In this document: positions 33,001-40,986 of the stretch, piece after piece
Layout of the letters: each line of letters opens with the position of its first letter
How positions within the stretch are numbered: position 1 is the first letter of the stretch
From: Bacteroidales bacterium
GTDB taxonomy: Bacteria; Bacteroidota; Bacteroidia; Bacteroidales; F082
Assembly (NCBI GenBank): GCA_017508895.1
Contig: JAFWRA010000247.1
Location: 1 to 64,000 of the forward strand
Length of the DNA stretch: 64,000 bases
Direction of reading: 5' to 3'
Position numbers and translations under genes: made by a program
The notes under the pieces: generated by a model
The model's input: the letters and a program-made list of their open reading frames with translations, nothing else
Told to the model about the DNA's origin: nothing
Database searches by the model: none

Positions 33001-33412
33001 CGTTGTCATCGGAGATCCCTGAGCCCGTCGAAGGGCCGACTCCATTGTTGGAGTTTTCCATCTGATGGGTCAACTGTATTGTATTCAGCAGTTTGTCCTT
33101 GATTTCAGGGAAGAACTTTCCAATCAGTACTGAGGCTTGTTCCACCGACATCTTCTTTCGGAAGCGGATGAGGTTGACAAGAGGGATGAGGAAATGATAC
33201 ACCAAGACGAAGGAACTGCCTGCCAGCAAAAACAAGAGCAGAACAAAACGCCCTTTAGGCGGAAACCAGGAGAAATACTCCAACCCGTTGATGAGTAGAT
33301 AGAAGACAATCCACAATACAGCACCCACCAATACGCCTTGTATCAAGCGGTTAAGGTAATACTTTCGTGTGAAACCTTCAATTTTCTCTATCAATTTATT
33401 AGGTGCAGACAT
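30071..33412 (-). CDS. DUF4175 membrane protein with long Gln/Met-rich coiled coil
   Basis: This 1113-residue protein has two or three membrane helices near the N-terminus (about 25-90) and one at about 170-190. An extracytoplasmic beta-rich region (about 200-510) follows, then a very long Gln, Met, Glu and Lys-rich coiled-coil tract (about 520-1010: QQMMQDIKKNNQSMQELL and similar). It belongs to DUF4175, known mainly in Bacteroidota and alphaproteobacteria, with no established role. Residues 124-134 (GVGPSTGSGIS) are encoded by a REP-like element inserted in frame. The ATG at 33412 is preferred over an upstream TTG at 33418. It has its own -7 box and leads the operon with ybeY and mnmG. Confidence 0.85.
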   Translation of the reverse strand: MSAPNKLIEKIEGFTRKYYLNRLIQGVLVGAVLWIVFYLLINGLEYFSWFPPKGRFVLLLFLLAGSSFVLVYHFLIPLVNLIRFRKKMSVEQASVLIGKFFPEIKDKLLNTIQLTHQMENSNNGVGPSTGSGISDDNALLAATIEQRSARLSPIRFSDAVDLRGNLKYLGIFFGSLLLLIALMVFLPSFAVQPTQRIVNYEQHFEKPLPYQVEIGQEEIETTQGKEVKFSIHVTGDRIPDAFYVKSELGQQLMTKGSANDFSYTFKNLFNDLTFNVIGGEYTSRPLHITVHPNPTLLSYRCELQYPAYIHRTNETLEAKTRLIVPQGTRLTFSFTTRDTEQMSVARDSLTTELTAQDDIFAYQFVAAQSTKFEVQVQNAWNRSLEPLPFSVDVLPDAYPDIRVESFDEQLSTDVYFSGLVTDDYGFSRLTFNCTVKEPIEKNIVKTVPLDLKQTRTSFFYQFNMDSLGIMPGQNMEVYFVVWDNDGFHGPKSKRSETFTYYKPSESALDSIANQQSEDIMERLQEKSQEADKLQDEIEKMLQDLIQKKDLDWSDKEKMKDLLEKQQQIQDEWNRLQEEQDKLSDFMKEHDLANEDLIKKQEQINKLFNEVIPEELKKMMEQIDKLLEEMPREQMQQMMQDIKKNNQSMQELLDRNLSLLEQLKMEKDLNDLANKLDKLGEELQKEESENQKKEGEETDPKTAEEAKEEFDKMMDELDQLLEKNQDLQQPFDMQKDEEMQESIDQDLQDAMQNEQNSQQQQSQQKKQNAGQKMQQMANQMKMQMQMQGMEQMAEDAHLMRILLENVVHASHEQEALMSEIGTLRVDDPSLVEKIIHQKEIADNFNMVRDSLRSMAMRQPMIQNFVFDELHTIENQTENAMKFLNDLRLSQAVRHQQTAMMSMNNLALMLAESLENMENSMESMGMPMSCSMPKPGQGQSSMQKMQQLQQQLSEQLKQMQQQMEKSGQQTPNSMSEEFARMAAEQEMLRQGMQQMLNDMKENGQIGDDGLNEIIKDMEKLEEELVNKKINRQMIERSQRIESRMLESQKAQEKREQEEKRKSNEYKGSHFDRQIDEFLYKETLKKNQEFLKTNPIEYFPYYQNKINEYYLKKNTH
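33011..33043. repeat. REP-like palindromic element, copy 2 (inside a coding region)
   Basis: The core CCCTGAGCCCGTCGAAGGG is enclosed by GGAG/CTCC. It matches the intergenic copy at 12565-12592 (reverse strand) except for two central bases and the outer stem. The 33-base segment encodes exactly 11 residues, GVGPSTGSGIS, without disturbing the DUF4175 frame. Confidence 0.8.
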
Positions 33413-33432
33413 ATCCAAAATAGAATAACCTG

Positions 33433-33440
33433 CAAAGATA
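33433..33440 (-). promoter_or_regulatory. -7 box for the DUF4175-ybeY-mnmG operon
   Basis: TATCTTTG followed by CAGG on the minus strand fits TAnnTTTG, 21 bases before the ATG at 33412. Confidence 0.65.
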
Positions 33441-33512
33441 GAGATTTTTCGTGAAAGGGAGATGGACTTATTGCATTATCAAGCATTATCTTGACAACAA
33501 CATGTGATTTTG

Positions 33513-34664
33513 TCAAATGAAAGCTTGCACAATTCTTCCGCAGGCCAATCCATCACCGTATGGATTCACGGCCTTGCTCATCTTGTCGTAATAGGATGAA
33601 TCCTCAAGAAGTCGGCTTACTTCGCTAACAATCAAATCGTGGTCTGTTCCTACCAGCTTCACCGTTCCAGCATCAAGGGCTTCAGGTCGTTCCGTGGTGT
33701 TGCGCATCACGAGCACGGGCTTGCCAAGCCCAGGGGCTTCTTCCTGAATCCCACCGCTGTCGGTCAGCACCAGATAGCTCTTTTCCATTAAGTAAACGAA
33801 CTCCAAGTATTGAAGCGGCTCAATGAAGAAAAAGTTCTTGTAAACCGTCAAGTCTTCGCCAAACACCTCGTGGATTGGCTTGCGCACATTGGGGTTGAGG
33901 TGCATGGGATAGACGAAGTCCACATCGGGATATTGCTCGGAAAGGTCTTTCATGGCGGTGACCATACTGATGAAACCCTCGCCAAAGTTTTCGCGGCGAT
34001 GACCGGTGATGAGAACAAGTTTCTTGCCATTACCCAAACGTTTGACATCGTAACCAGCGGTGAGTAAAACTTGCTCTTGTTCCTTGGCTAGATCCAGGTC
34101 TGTGTTAAGTTTCTCTACTACCATGTGTAGGGCATCTATCACAGTATTGCCTGTTACGAAAATCTTGTCCTCGCTGACATTTTCGTTCAGAAGATTAGTT
34201 TTGCTCAATGGGGTAGGGGCGAAGTCATAAGCAGCGATACGACTTGTGATTTGCCGGTTCATCTCCTCCGGCCAAGGACTGTAAATGTTGTAGGTACGTA
34301 AGCCTGCCTCCACATGTCCCACGGGAATCTGTTGATAGAAAGCTGCAAGTGCGGCAGCGGTGGAAGTGGTGGTGTCGCCGTGAACCAATACTACATCGGG
34401 CTGGGCTTTTTTCAGCACGTCACGCATACCCACCAACACTCGGGCGGTCACATCGTACAAATCTTGCCCTTGTTTCATGATGTTGAGGTCATAGTCGGGC
34501 TGAACCTCAAAGATACGCAGCACTTGGTCGAGCATCTCACGGTGTTGTCCCGTGACACAAACTATGGTTTCGAACTTCTCAGGTTTTTTTTGGAACTCCT
34601 TGACCAAAGGACACATTTTGATTGCCTCTGGTCTTGTACCGAAGACAAGCATGATTTTTTTCAT
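33513..34664 (-). CDS. wecB: UDP-N-acetylglucosamine 2-epimerase (non-hydrolysing)
   Basis: This 383-residue enzyme interconverts UDP-GlcNAc and UDP-ManNAc. KIMLVFGTRPEAIKMCPLV is at the N-terminus. HGDTTTSTAAALAAFY, HVEAGLRTYNIYSPWPEEMNR and TDSGGIQEEAPGLGKPVLVMR are strong signatures with the UDP-binding residues. The ATG at 34664 is used, because the reading frame runs 42 bases upstream only to a TTG. It lies 11 bases after wecC, and together they make UDP-ManNAcA. Confidence 0.96.
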   Translation of the reverse strand: MKKIMLVFGTRPEAIKMCPLVKEFQKKPEKFETIVCVTGQHREMLDQVLRIFEVQPDYDLNIMKQGQDLYDVTARVLVGMRDVLKKAQPDVVLVHGDTTTSTAAALAAFYQQIPVGHVEAGLRTYNIYSPWPEEMNRQITSRIAAYDFAPTPLSKTNLLNENVSEDKIFVTGNTVIDALHMVVEKLNTDLDLAKEQEQVLLTAGYDVKRLGNGKKLVLITGHRRENFGEGFISMVTAMKDLSEQYPDVDFVYPMHLNPNVRKPIHEVFGEDLTVYKNFFFIEPLQYLEFVYLMEKSYLVLTDSGGIQEEAPGLGKPVLVMRNTTERPEALDAGTVKLVGTDHDLIVSEVSRLLEDSSYYDKMSKAVNPYGDGLACGRIVQAFI

Positions 34665-34675
34665 CGGCTTTCGGA

Positions 34676-35899
34676 TTAAATATGGTAAACACCCTCCAGT
34701 GGGCAAATATTATGGCAATCCAAAATCACCTTATTTTTCAACTTGTCCCAGTTCTGCTTGATATGGTCATGTTTCACCATGATGACCACCATGTCGACTT
34801 CGTTGAGGAATTGGTCGAAGTCAAGGATTTGGTTCGGGACAATCTCCTTTTCAGTAAAGAACGGGTCGAAGCTCTTCAGCGGACGGGCCAGATGACGCTC
34901 TTGGATATCGAGCATCTGCAAGGTCGGGCTCTCACGGATATCGTCCACGTTTTCTTTATACGTGATTCCATAAAGACCCACGCGGCGGTTGTCGGTGATG
35001 CCCTTCTCCTTCATGATTTCGTAGATGCGTTCCAAGACGAACACGGGCTGGCTGTCGTTGGTCTTCATACTTTCGTCGATAACCTTGGCCAACTGCGGAT
35101 AGTCGCCCACGAGGAACCAAGGGTCGACGCTGATGCAATGGCCGCCCACGCCAGGACCGGGCTGCAGGATGTTGACACGCGGGTGCATGTTGCAGATGCG
35201 GATGATTTCATAGACATCCATGTTGTCGTGGCGGCAGATGCGGCTCAATTCGTTGGCAAAGGCGATGTTGACGGCACGATAGGTGTTCTCTACCACCTTG
35301 GTCATCTCGGCAGTGCGGATGTCGGTCACCACGATCTCTCCTTGGCAGAATGAGGCGTAGTACTGCTTCACCTTCTCGCCAATCTCGCGGCTGTCGGCAC
35401 CGATGGTGCGGTTGTTGTGGAGCAGCTCATAGACCATGTTGCCGGGGATGATACGCTCGGGAGCATGCACCAGATGGATGTCTTCGCCGATCTTGAAGCC
35501 GTTGGCTTCCACCACGGGACGTACGAACTTGTCCATCGTGCCCGGACTGACGGTCGACTCAACGACCACAGTGGCACCTTTTGGGCAGACTTTCATCACT
35601 TCCTTCACCGCCGCCACCACATAACACGCATCGACTTTCTTGCTGAACTTGTCGTAAGGCGTGGGCACGCTGACGATATACATGTCCGTCTTTTGGTATT
35701 CCGTGGTGAACTTGATGCCCGCTTTCAGTGCGGCAGCAAAGAGTTCGTCCAATCCATCTTCCTTGAATGTGGTCTTGCCCGCGTTGAGCGTGGCAACTAG
35801 TTCTTTGTTGTAATCCGTTCCAATTACTTCCACACCGTGTGAAGCCATCATCAGAGCGGTGGGTAGACCAATATATCCGAGTCCAATTACGTTAATCAT
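34676..35899 (-). CDS. wecC: UDP-N-acetyl-D-mannosamine dehydrogenase
   Basis: This 407-residue enzyme oxidises UDP-ManNAc to UDP-ManNAcA with NAD+. It has GLGYIGLPTALMMA (NAD site), ESTVSPGTMDKFVRP, AEMTKVVENTYRAVNIAFANEL (catalytic Lys/Asn region), PGPGVGGHCISVDPWFL (catalytic Cys in GGHCI) and YGITYKENVDDIRESP. The VDPWFL block favours WecC over UDP-glucose dehydrogenase. It is first in the wecC-wecB operon, with a -7 box upstream. UDP-ManNAcA is the donor for a WecG-type transferase, and one is present at 60.5 kb. Confidence 0.94.
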   Translation of the reverse strand: MINVIGLGYIGLPTALMMASHGVEVIGTDYNKELVATLNAGKTTFKEDGLDELFAAALKAGIKFTTEYQKTDMYIVSVPTPYDKFSKKVDACYVVAAVKEVMKVCPKGATVVVESTVSPGTMDKFVRPVVEANGFKIGEDIHLVHAPERIIPGNMVYELLHNNRTIGADSREIGEKVKQYYASFCQGEIVVTDIRTAEMTKVVENTYRAVNIAFANELSRICRHDNMDVYEIIRICNMHPRVNILQPGPGVGGHCISVDPWFLVGDYPQLAKVIDESMKTNDSQPVFVLERIYEIMKEKGITDNRRVGLYGITYKENVDDIRESPTLQMLDIQERHLARPLKSFDPFFTEKEIVPNQILDFDQFLNEVDMVVIMVKHDHIKQNWDKLKNKVILDCHNICPLEGVYHI

Positions 35900-35920
35900 T
35901 CGCTTTCATTTAAAACGCTG

Positions 35921-35928
35921 CAAAAGTA
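35921..35928 (-). promoter_or_regulatory. -7 box for wecC-wecB
   Basis: TACTTTTG followed by CAGC on the minus strand fits TAnnTTTG, 21 bases before the wecC ATG. The 263-base divergent region 35900-36162 is AT-rich. I see the two promoters in it and nothing else; no DnaA box was found. Confidence 0.6.
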
Positions 35929-36108
35929 ACAAATAAATATAATTTGATATGAAATGCCGACAAATTTTTTGGATATAATGCATTCTGCCATTAAAACTTG
36001 AGAAAAGTGATTGGACATTTTATTTGTGTTTTTTGTCAAAAAAGAATCTCCAATCCATAGAATTGTTTAAAAAAAGGTGTTTTCTTTACGGGTGTATTGA
36101 ATTCTTTG

Positions 36109-36116
36109 TATTTTTG
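36109..36116 (+). promoter_or_regulatory. -7 box for the DUF2135 lipoprotein gene
   Basis: TATTTTTG followed by CATC fits TAnnTTTG. TTTA at 36085-36088 lies 20 bases before it and could serve as the -33 element. The leader is about 40 bases. Confidence 0.65.
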
Positions 36117-36162
36117 CATCGAAAATTTCGAAAATTATTGTCTAACTAAAATTTAAATTGTT

Positions 36163-37107
36163 ATGAAAAAAAGGATTTTTGCATTAGGTTGCCTTTTTGT
36201 TATGGCAGCATTTCTTTTGGTTGAATGTACCAAAACGAAAGAGACAACAGTTAACAAATACATCACTGTTAAAGACGGTACTTTGGTTGCCAAAGAAATG
36301 CCAGCAGCCAGTTCTGATGTGAACATTGATGTAACGATGAACAAGAAGGTGATTCCTGGCGGTACCTCTATCGTCAATGTTGATTCACCTGTTACAGTTA
36401 AGAAAGTCTATGTGGGTGTTGATAATGAATTTGGTTATTATGAATGGGTTCCCAGCAGCACCAACTATGAGTTCGTTATCCTTGTCAATCAGGACATTAC
36501 TTTAGGTGAGGAAGACGATGATTTCGTCATTTTGGTGTCCATTTTGGACAACGACGGTAAAGTGAGCGAAGTCGTTGAAAAAACTGTCGAGTTGATTGAA
36601 GTGGGTACAGGTAAACTGCAAATCAGCCTTTCATTCGACACGGCAAAGGACGTTGACCTTCATGTGATTGAACCTAATGGAGAGCATGTCTATTATGGAC
36701 ATAGCACAAGTGAAAACGGCGGTGAGCTCGACCTTGACTCCAATGCCGGTTGTAGCCTTGATTACGTAAACAACGAAAACATCACCTATGGTGAAGAGGC
36801 TTATGTTGAACCTGGTCTCTATACGGTGTATGTTGACCTTTGGGAAAACTGCGATCCTTCCGTTAAAACCAATTATGTCGTCTCTGTTTATTATGGTGGT
36901 GCTTTGATTTCTGCCGAATCAGGTTCCAACCCCGTTGCTGGCACTTTCCCGATAGATGCGCCAAGCAACTATAACAACCTTGACAATCTTGAACCAGTAA
37001 TGACGTTCCTCATTCCGGATCATGGTCAAGCAAAGACCAAGAAATTTGCACCAAAACCCTTGACACCAAGTGCCATGGAAAAGTTAGAAATGAGCGCAAA
37101 TAATTGA
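36163..37107 (+). CDS. Exported DUF2135 (YfaP-like) protein, probable lipoprotein
   Basis: This 314-residue protein has a hydrophobic signal (4-21) and a Cys at 22 in LLVEC. That is an imperfect lipobox because Glu precedes the Cys, so either a lipoprotein or an ordinary secreted protein is possible. The C-terminal half (about 148-260) reads LQISLSFDTAKDVDLHVIEPNGEHVYYGH...GGELDLDSNAGC...EPGLYTVYVDLW. This is the DUF2135/YfaP pattern with D-x-D-L-H-V and a GG-x-L-x-x-D loop, probably metal-binding. The N-terminal half contains beta-rich strands without a known family. It stands alone, with its own promoter and a terminator. The function is unknown. Confidence 0.8.
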   Translation: MKKRIFALGCLFVMAAFLLVECTKTKETTVNKYITVKDGTLVAKEMPAASSDVNIDVTMNKKVIPGGTSIVNVDSPVTVKKVYVGVDNEFGYYEWVPSSTNYEFVILVNQDITLGEEDDDFVILVSILDNDGKVSEVVEKTVELIEVGTGKLQISLSFDTAKDVDLHVIEPNGEHVYYGHSTSENGGELDLDSNAGCSLDYVNNENITYGEEAYVEPGLYTVYVDLWENCDPSVKTNYVVSVYYGGALISAESGSNPVAGTFPIDAPSNYNNLDNLEPVMTFLIPDHGQAKTKKFAPKPLTPSAMEKLEMSANN

Positions 37108-37126
37108 TTTTTTGTAACGAAAACCA

Positions 37127-37155
37127 GAAAAAGCAGGTCTCGGCCTGCTTTTTTT
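37127..37155 (+). terminator. Rho-independent terminator
   Basis: AGCAGG (37132-37137) pairs with CCTGCT (37144-37149) around a 6-base loop. Flanking A-rich and T-rich tracts extend the stem and supply the T-run. It ends the DUF2135 gene. Confidence 0.9.
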
Positions 37156-37201
37156 GTTTGCAATTATCAAGAAGGAAATACCTTTAATAACACAGAATCT
37201 G

Positions 37202-37209
37202 TATTTTTG
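37202..37209 (+). promoter_or_regulatory. -7 box for gltX
   Basis: TATTTTTG followed by CAGC fits TAnnTTTG, 26 bases before the gltX ATG. Confidence 0.6.
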
Positions 37210-37235
37210 CAGCCTCAAACGTAATCCATACAAAA

Positions 37236-38753
37236 ATGAAAGAAGTAAGAGTAAGATTTGCCCCTAGCCCGACGGGTCCTTTGCACATCGGGGGTGTGCG
37301 TACTGCATTATATAACTATCTGTTTGCCAAGAAGAACGGAGGAAAAATGATTCTCCGTATCGAGGATACCGACCAAACCCGCTTTGTGCCAGGAGCCGAG
37401 CAATACATCGTGGAGTCTTTGGACTGGTGCGGCATCAAGTTTGACGAGAGCGACTATGTGGGGGGCGAATATGGTCCTTACAAACAGAGCAACCGCAAAC
37501 ATCTTTACAAACAATATAGCGATGAATTGTTGGCCAAAGGCTGCGCTTATATCGCTTTCGATACCGCTGAGGAACTTGACAAATACCGTAAAGAAGCCGA
37601 AGCCAACAAGCAGACCTTTATCTACAACTGTCAAAGCCGTAAACGCCTGCGCAACAGCTTGACCATGAGCAAGGAAGAAGTCGACAAGCTCATCGCTGAC
37701 GGCACGCCTTACACAGTACGTTTCATGATTCCTGAGGACCGTGAAATCGTCATGCATGACCTGATTCGTGGCGAGGTGCATGTGCAGACCAACACGTTGG
37801 ACGACAAAGTCTTGTTCAAGTCTGATGGCATGCCAACCTATCATTTGGCCAACATCGTTGATGACCACCTGATGAAAATCAGTCATGTGATTCGTGGCGA
37901 GGAGTGGCTGCCTTCCATGCCTTTGCACATTATGCTGTATGAGGCTTTCGGCTGGGAAGCCCCTCAGTTTGCCCATTTGCCGCTCTTGCTCAAGCCCGAT
38001 GGTAACGGCAAACTCAGCAAACGCGACGGTGACCGCCTCGGTTTCCCCGTTTTCCCGATGTATTGGATCGACCCGAAGACTGGCGATACGGCAATGGGTT
38101 ACAAGCAATCAGGTTACTACCCCGAGGCTTTCATCAACATGCTTGCGCTTTTGGGTTGGAATCCTGGTACTGAACAGGAAATCTTTACCATGGATGAGCT
38201 TATCCAGGCCTTCTCGTTGGAGCGCTGCAGCAAGAGTGGCGCCAAGTTCAACGTGGAGAAGACCAAATGGTTCAACCACGAATGGCTTATGCGCAAATCG
38301 AATGAAGAAGTCGGCAAGGATTACCAAACTTGGCTGAAAGCCGAAAAAGGCATTGATACGCCGCTCGACTTTGCCGTGAAAGTAGCTGGTTTGGTGAAAG
38401 ATAGGGTCAACTTCGTGAAAGAGATTTGGGACCAAAGCTTCTTCTTCTTTGAGGCTCCTACGGAATACGATCCTGTCACCGTGAAGAAGCGTTGGAAGGA
38501 AAACTCTGCCGAAACTATGCTCAAGGTAAAGGAAGTCATCAAGGGTATTGAGGACTTCAGCTTGGCCAACATTGATGAGACACTCAACAACTGGATTACC
38601 AGTAACGAGCTGAACATGGGCCTGGTGATGAACGGCCTTCGTCTGATGGTGGTGGGAGCCGGAAAAGGTCCACACATCGGTGAAATTCTTGAACTTTTAG
38701 GTAAGGAAGAGACTTTGAAACGCATCGACGCTGGCGTGAAAGCTTTAGGATAA
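37236..38753 (+). CDS. gltX: Glutamyl-tRNA synthetase
   Basis: This 505-residue class I synthetase charges tRNA-Glu. [16 protein letters not shown] (5-20) holds the HIGH-like motif and KLSKRDGDR (about 256-264) the KMSKS-like motif. [10 protein letters not shown] and [18 protein letters not shown] are also present. It is full length, with the C-terminal anticodon-binding domain. It has no zinc-binding SWIM motif, and some Bacteroidota forms lack it. It is co-transcribed with the DUF748 gene, two bases downstream. Confidence 0.97.
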   Translation: MKEVRVRFAPSPTGPLHIGGVRTALYNYLFAKKNGGKMILRIEDTDQTRFVPGAEQYIVESLDWCGIKFDESDYVGGEYGPYKQSNRKHLYKQYSDELLAKGCAYIAFDTAEELDKYRKEAEANKQTFIYNCQSRKRLRNSLTMSKEEVDKLIADGTPYTVRFMIPEDREIVMHDLIRGEVHVQTNTLDDKVLFKSDGMPTYHLANIVDDHLMKISHVIRGEEWLPSMPLHIMLYEAFGWEAPQFAHLPLLLKPDGNGKLSKRDGDRLGFPVFPMYWIDPKTGDTAMGYKQSGYYPEAFINMLALLGWNPGTEQEIFTMDELIQAFSLERCSKSGAKFNVEKTKWFNHEWLMRKSNEEVGKDYQTWLKAEKGIDTPLDFAVKVAGLVKDRVNFVKEIWDQSFFFFEAPTEYDPVTVKKRWKENSAETMLKVKEVIKGIEDFSLANIDETLNNWITSNELNMGLVMNGLRLMVVGAGKGPHIGEILELLGKEETLKRIDAGVKALG

Positions 38754-38755
38754 GA

Positions 38756-40984
38756 ATGAAAAAAGCGTTCAAAATCCCACTTATCATTCTGGGAGTCGTT
38801 GTTGTTCTGCTCCTTGTGGCTAATTTTTTGGCTGCTCCAATAACAAAAAAGTATGCAGAAAAGCACGACAAGGAATTGATAGGCCGTGAATTGGACATTG
38901 GGAAAATCGATGTTAACGTTTTCACAGGCAAGGTGAAAATCAAGGACTTGACGCTTTTTGAAGATAATGATACCGCACCATTTGTAAGTTTTGAACGCTT
39001 CGAAACGAAAATAAGGTGGCGCGACTTGCTAAGCCGCCGTCTGCAGATCAAAGAAGCCACGCTTTCTGGATTGAAGGTTAACGTGGAACAAGATCACGAT
39101 TGGTTCAATTTCAACAGTCTGTTGGAACGGTTCGCCTCCGATACCACAGATAATAAATCCTATACTTTTGGATTGATTCTCAATGACATCCTTCTCGACA
39201 AAAGCAACATCCGATATGCCGATTTGGCCTTGGGCAACGAGGTTTTGTTACGTGACATTTCGTTACGGATTCCCAGCATCGATTTTTCAGATTTGAATAC
39301 TGATGTTGGTCTCGACTTATCGCTCTCCGACAATGCCACTTTACATACCGACATCCGCCTTTCCGAAAATGCGAAGGAATATACCATTAATCTGAAACTG
39401 AATAATATAGACGTTGAATTCATCGAGCCTTATGTGCAACAGTATTATCCCGTTGAGTTGCTGGAAGGTCTGGCCAATTTGGATTTGATGGCCCAAGGCT
39501 CAACGGACCACATCTTTGATTTTGACATTACGGGCAACCTTGCACTCAATGCGTTAACCTTGCAAGATACGACAGGCAATCCATTAGGTGCCATCGATTC
39601 GGTTTATGCAGAGATTCGCAGTTTGCGTCTCGAAGATAAGATTATTGACCTTAACCAACTCTATCTTTCTGGACTGAATACGACTTACATCATCAAGTCC
39701 GACAGTACTTCAAATTTCGATTTGGTGTTGGGTGGTTATTTTTATCTCGATTCAACTGAAATGCAGCCTGTTGTTGATACAATGATGGTGGAAGAAAATG
39801 AAGAGGAAAAACCTTGGAAAGTCAACATTGCCGATTTGAATATCAACCAATCGAAAGTGATGTATGAGGATTGCACCCTTGCCGATACTTTCCGTTATAT
39901 GATTTCGGATATCAACCTGACATCCAGGCAATTCTCTAATGACGGAGACAATGCCATCCAATTGCAGGCTTCACTCAATAAAGTAGGCAAACTCCGCTTA
40001 AATTGGCAAGGTCGTTTCAGTGGACGTGACAATCATAACCTCACTCTGATGCTCAGCAATGTGAAGGTTGCCGACTTTTCTCCTTATGCTATACAACTGT
40101 TTGGCTTCCCAATAGAAAACGGGACGCTTTCCTTCCGAAGCCAAAATATCATTTCTAATGGCAACTTAAATGGAATCAATAAGTTACAGATAGCTGCTCC
40201 AAAACTTGGCGACAAAGTGAAGCATTTTCATCCTCAGTATGAGAAAGTGCCGCTAAAACTGGGTTTTTATCTACTTACTGACAAGAGCAATAATGTCAGC
40301 CTCGACTTGCCCGTTTCTGGCAATTTGAATGACCCCGCTTTTTCCTACCGAAAGGCTTTGAACAAAGTGTTTTCCAATCTTCTGACGAAAGTGGCTGCTT
40401 CACCATTTCGGCTGATGACCGACGAAGAAAACAACCTGAAATACATTCCTTTCGATCCTTTGCAATTCGATTTCTCACCCGCCCAATACGTGATGATCGA
40501 CAATGTGGCCACCACCCTCCAAAGCCGTTCTGACTTGAGTATCGTCTTAGAGGAGCAGATACAGTATGAAGAGACTATCAAACAGCTGTGTATCATGCAG
40601 CTGCAGCGCGATTATTACCTCTCCATCCACCCCGAACTGCAATCTGCTGATGTTGACTTTTTGACACATGAGGTAATACGAAACATCAAGCTGAACGACA
40701 AGGGATTGTGCGAATATGCAGTCCAATATTCCAAGAAAAAGAAGTTGCATTCCAAAAAGGATGTGGCTTCAGTGGCCTATGAGGTGTATCACGATAAATC
40801 GGAAAAGATTCTCTCGGGTGTGATGAAAAGATGGAACGATTTGCTCACCGATTACTTGCAAAATGTCAAAGGCTTGTCACCCGAGCAAATAACCGTGACC
40901 ACCATTGACTCGAGCCTGATGAAAACTATAGTAAAGCCTTCCCGTTATGAGATGCATGTCTTCACCTACGAGGAAATGGAATAA
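38756..40984 (+). CDS. DUF748 (AsmA-like) envelope protein
   Basis: This 742-residue protein has an N-terminal helix (6-26), then a large beta-rich domain with GRELDIGKIDVNVFTGKVKIKDLTLFE and further LxNxxL repeats, the DUF748/AsmA-like pattern. The closest known relatives lie in the periplasm and may form hydrophobic grooves for lipid transport between membranes. The C-terminal part (about 560-742) is alpha-helical with an acidic end. It starts two bases after gltX and converges on the peptidase gene two bases after its stop, so there is no terminator between them. Confidence 0.8.
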   Translation: MKKAFKIPLIILGVVVVLLLVANFLAAPITKKYAEKHDKELIGRELDIGKIDVNVFTGKVKIKDLTLFEDNDTAPFVSFERFETKIRWRDLLSRRLQIKEATLSGLKVNVEQDHDWFNFNSLLERFASDTTDNKSYTFGLILNDILLDKSNIRYADLALGNEVLLRDISLRIPSIDFSDLNTDVGLDLSLSDNATLHTDIRLSENAKEYTINLKLNNIDVEFIEPYVQQYYPVELLEGLANLDLMAQGSTDHIFDFDITGNLALNALTLQDTTGNPLGAIDSVYAEIRSLRLEDKIIDLNQLYLSGLNTTYIIKSDSTSNFDLVLGGYFYLDSTEMQPVVDTMMVEENEEEKPWKVNIADLNINQSKVMYEDCTLADTFRYMISDINLTSRQFSNDGDNAIQLQASLNKVGKLRLNWQGRFSGRDNHNLTLMLSNVKVADFSPYAIQLFGFPIENGTLSFRSQNIISNGNLNGINKLQIAAPKLGDKVKHFHPQYEKVPLKLGFYLLTDKSNNVSLDLPVSGNLNDPAFSYRKALNKVFSNLLTKVAASPFRLMTDEENNLKYIPFDPLQFDFSPAQYVMIDNVATTLQSRSDLSIVLEEQIQYEETIKQLCIMQLQRDYYLSIHPELQSADVDFLTHEVIRNIKLNDKGLCEYAVQYSKKKKLHSKKDVASVAYEVYHDKSEKILSGVMKRWNDLLTDYLQNVKGLSPEQITVTTIDSSLMKTIVKPSRYEMHVFTYEEME

Positions 40985-40986
40985 CC

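Noticed and set aside
35900..36162. Possible oriC DnaA-box cluster
   Set aside because: No TTATCCACA-like boxes were found on either strand; only the strand switch and AT-richness remain.
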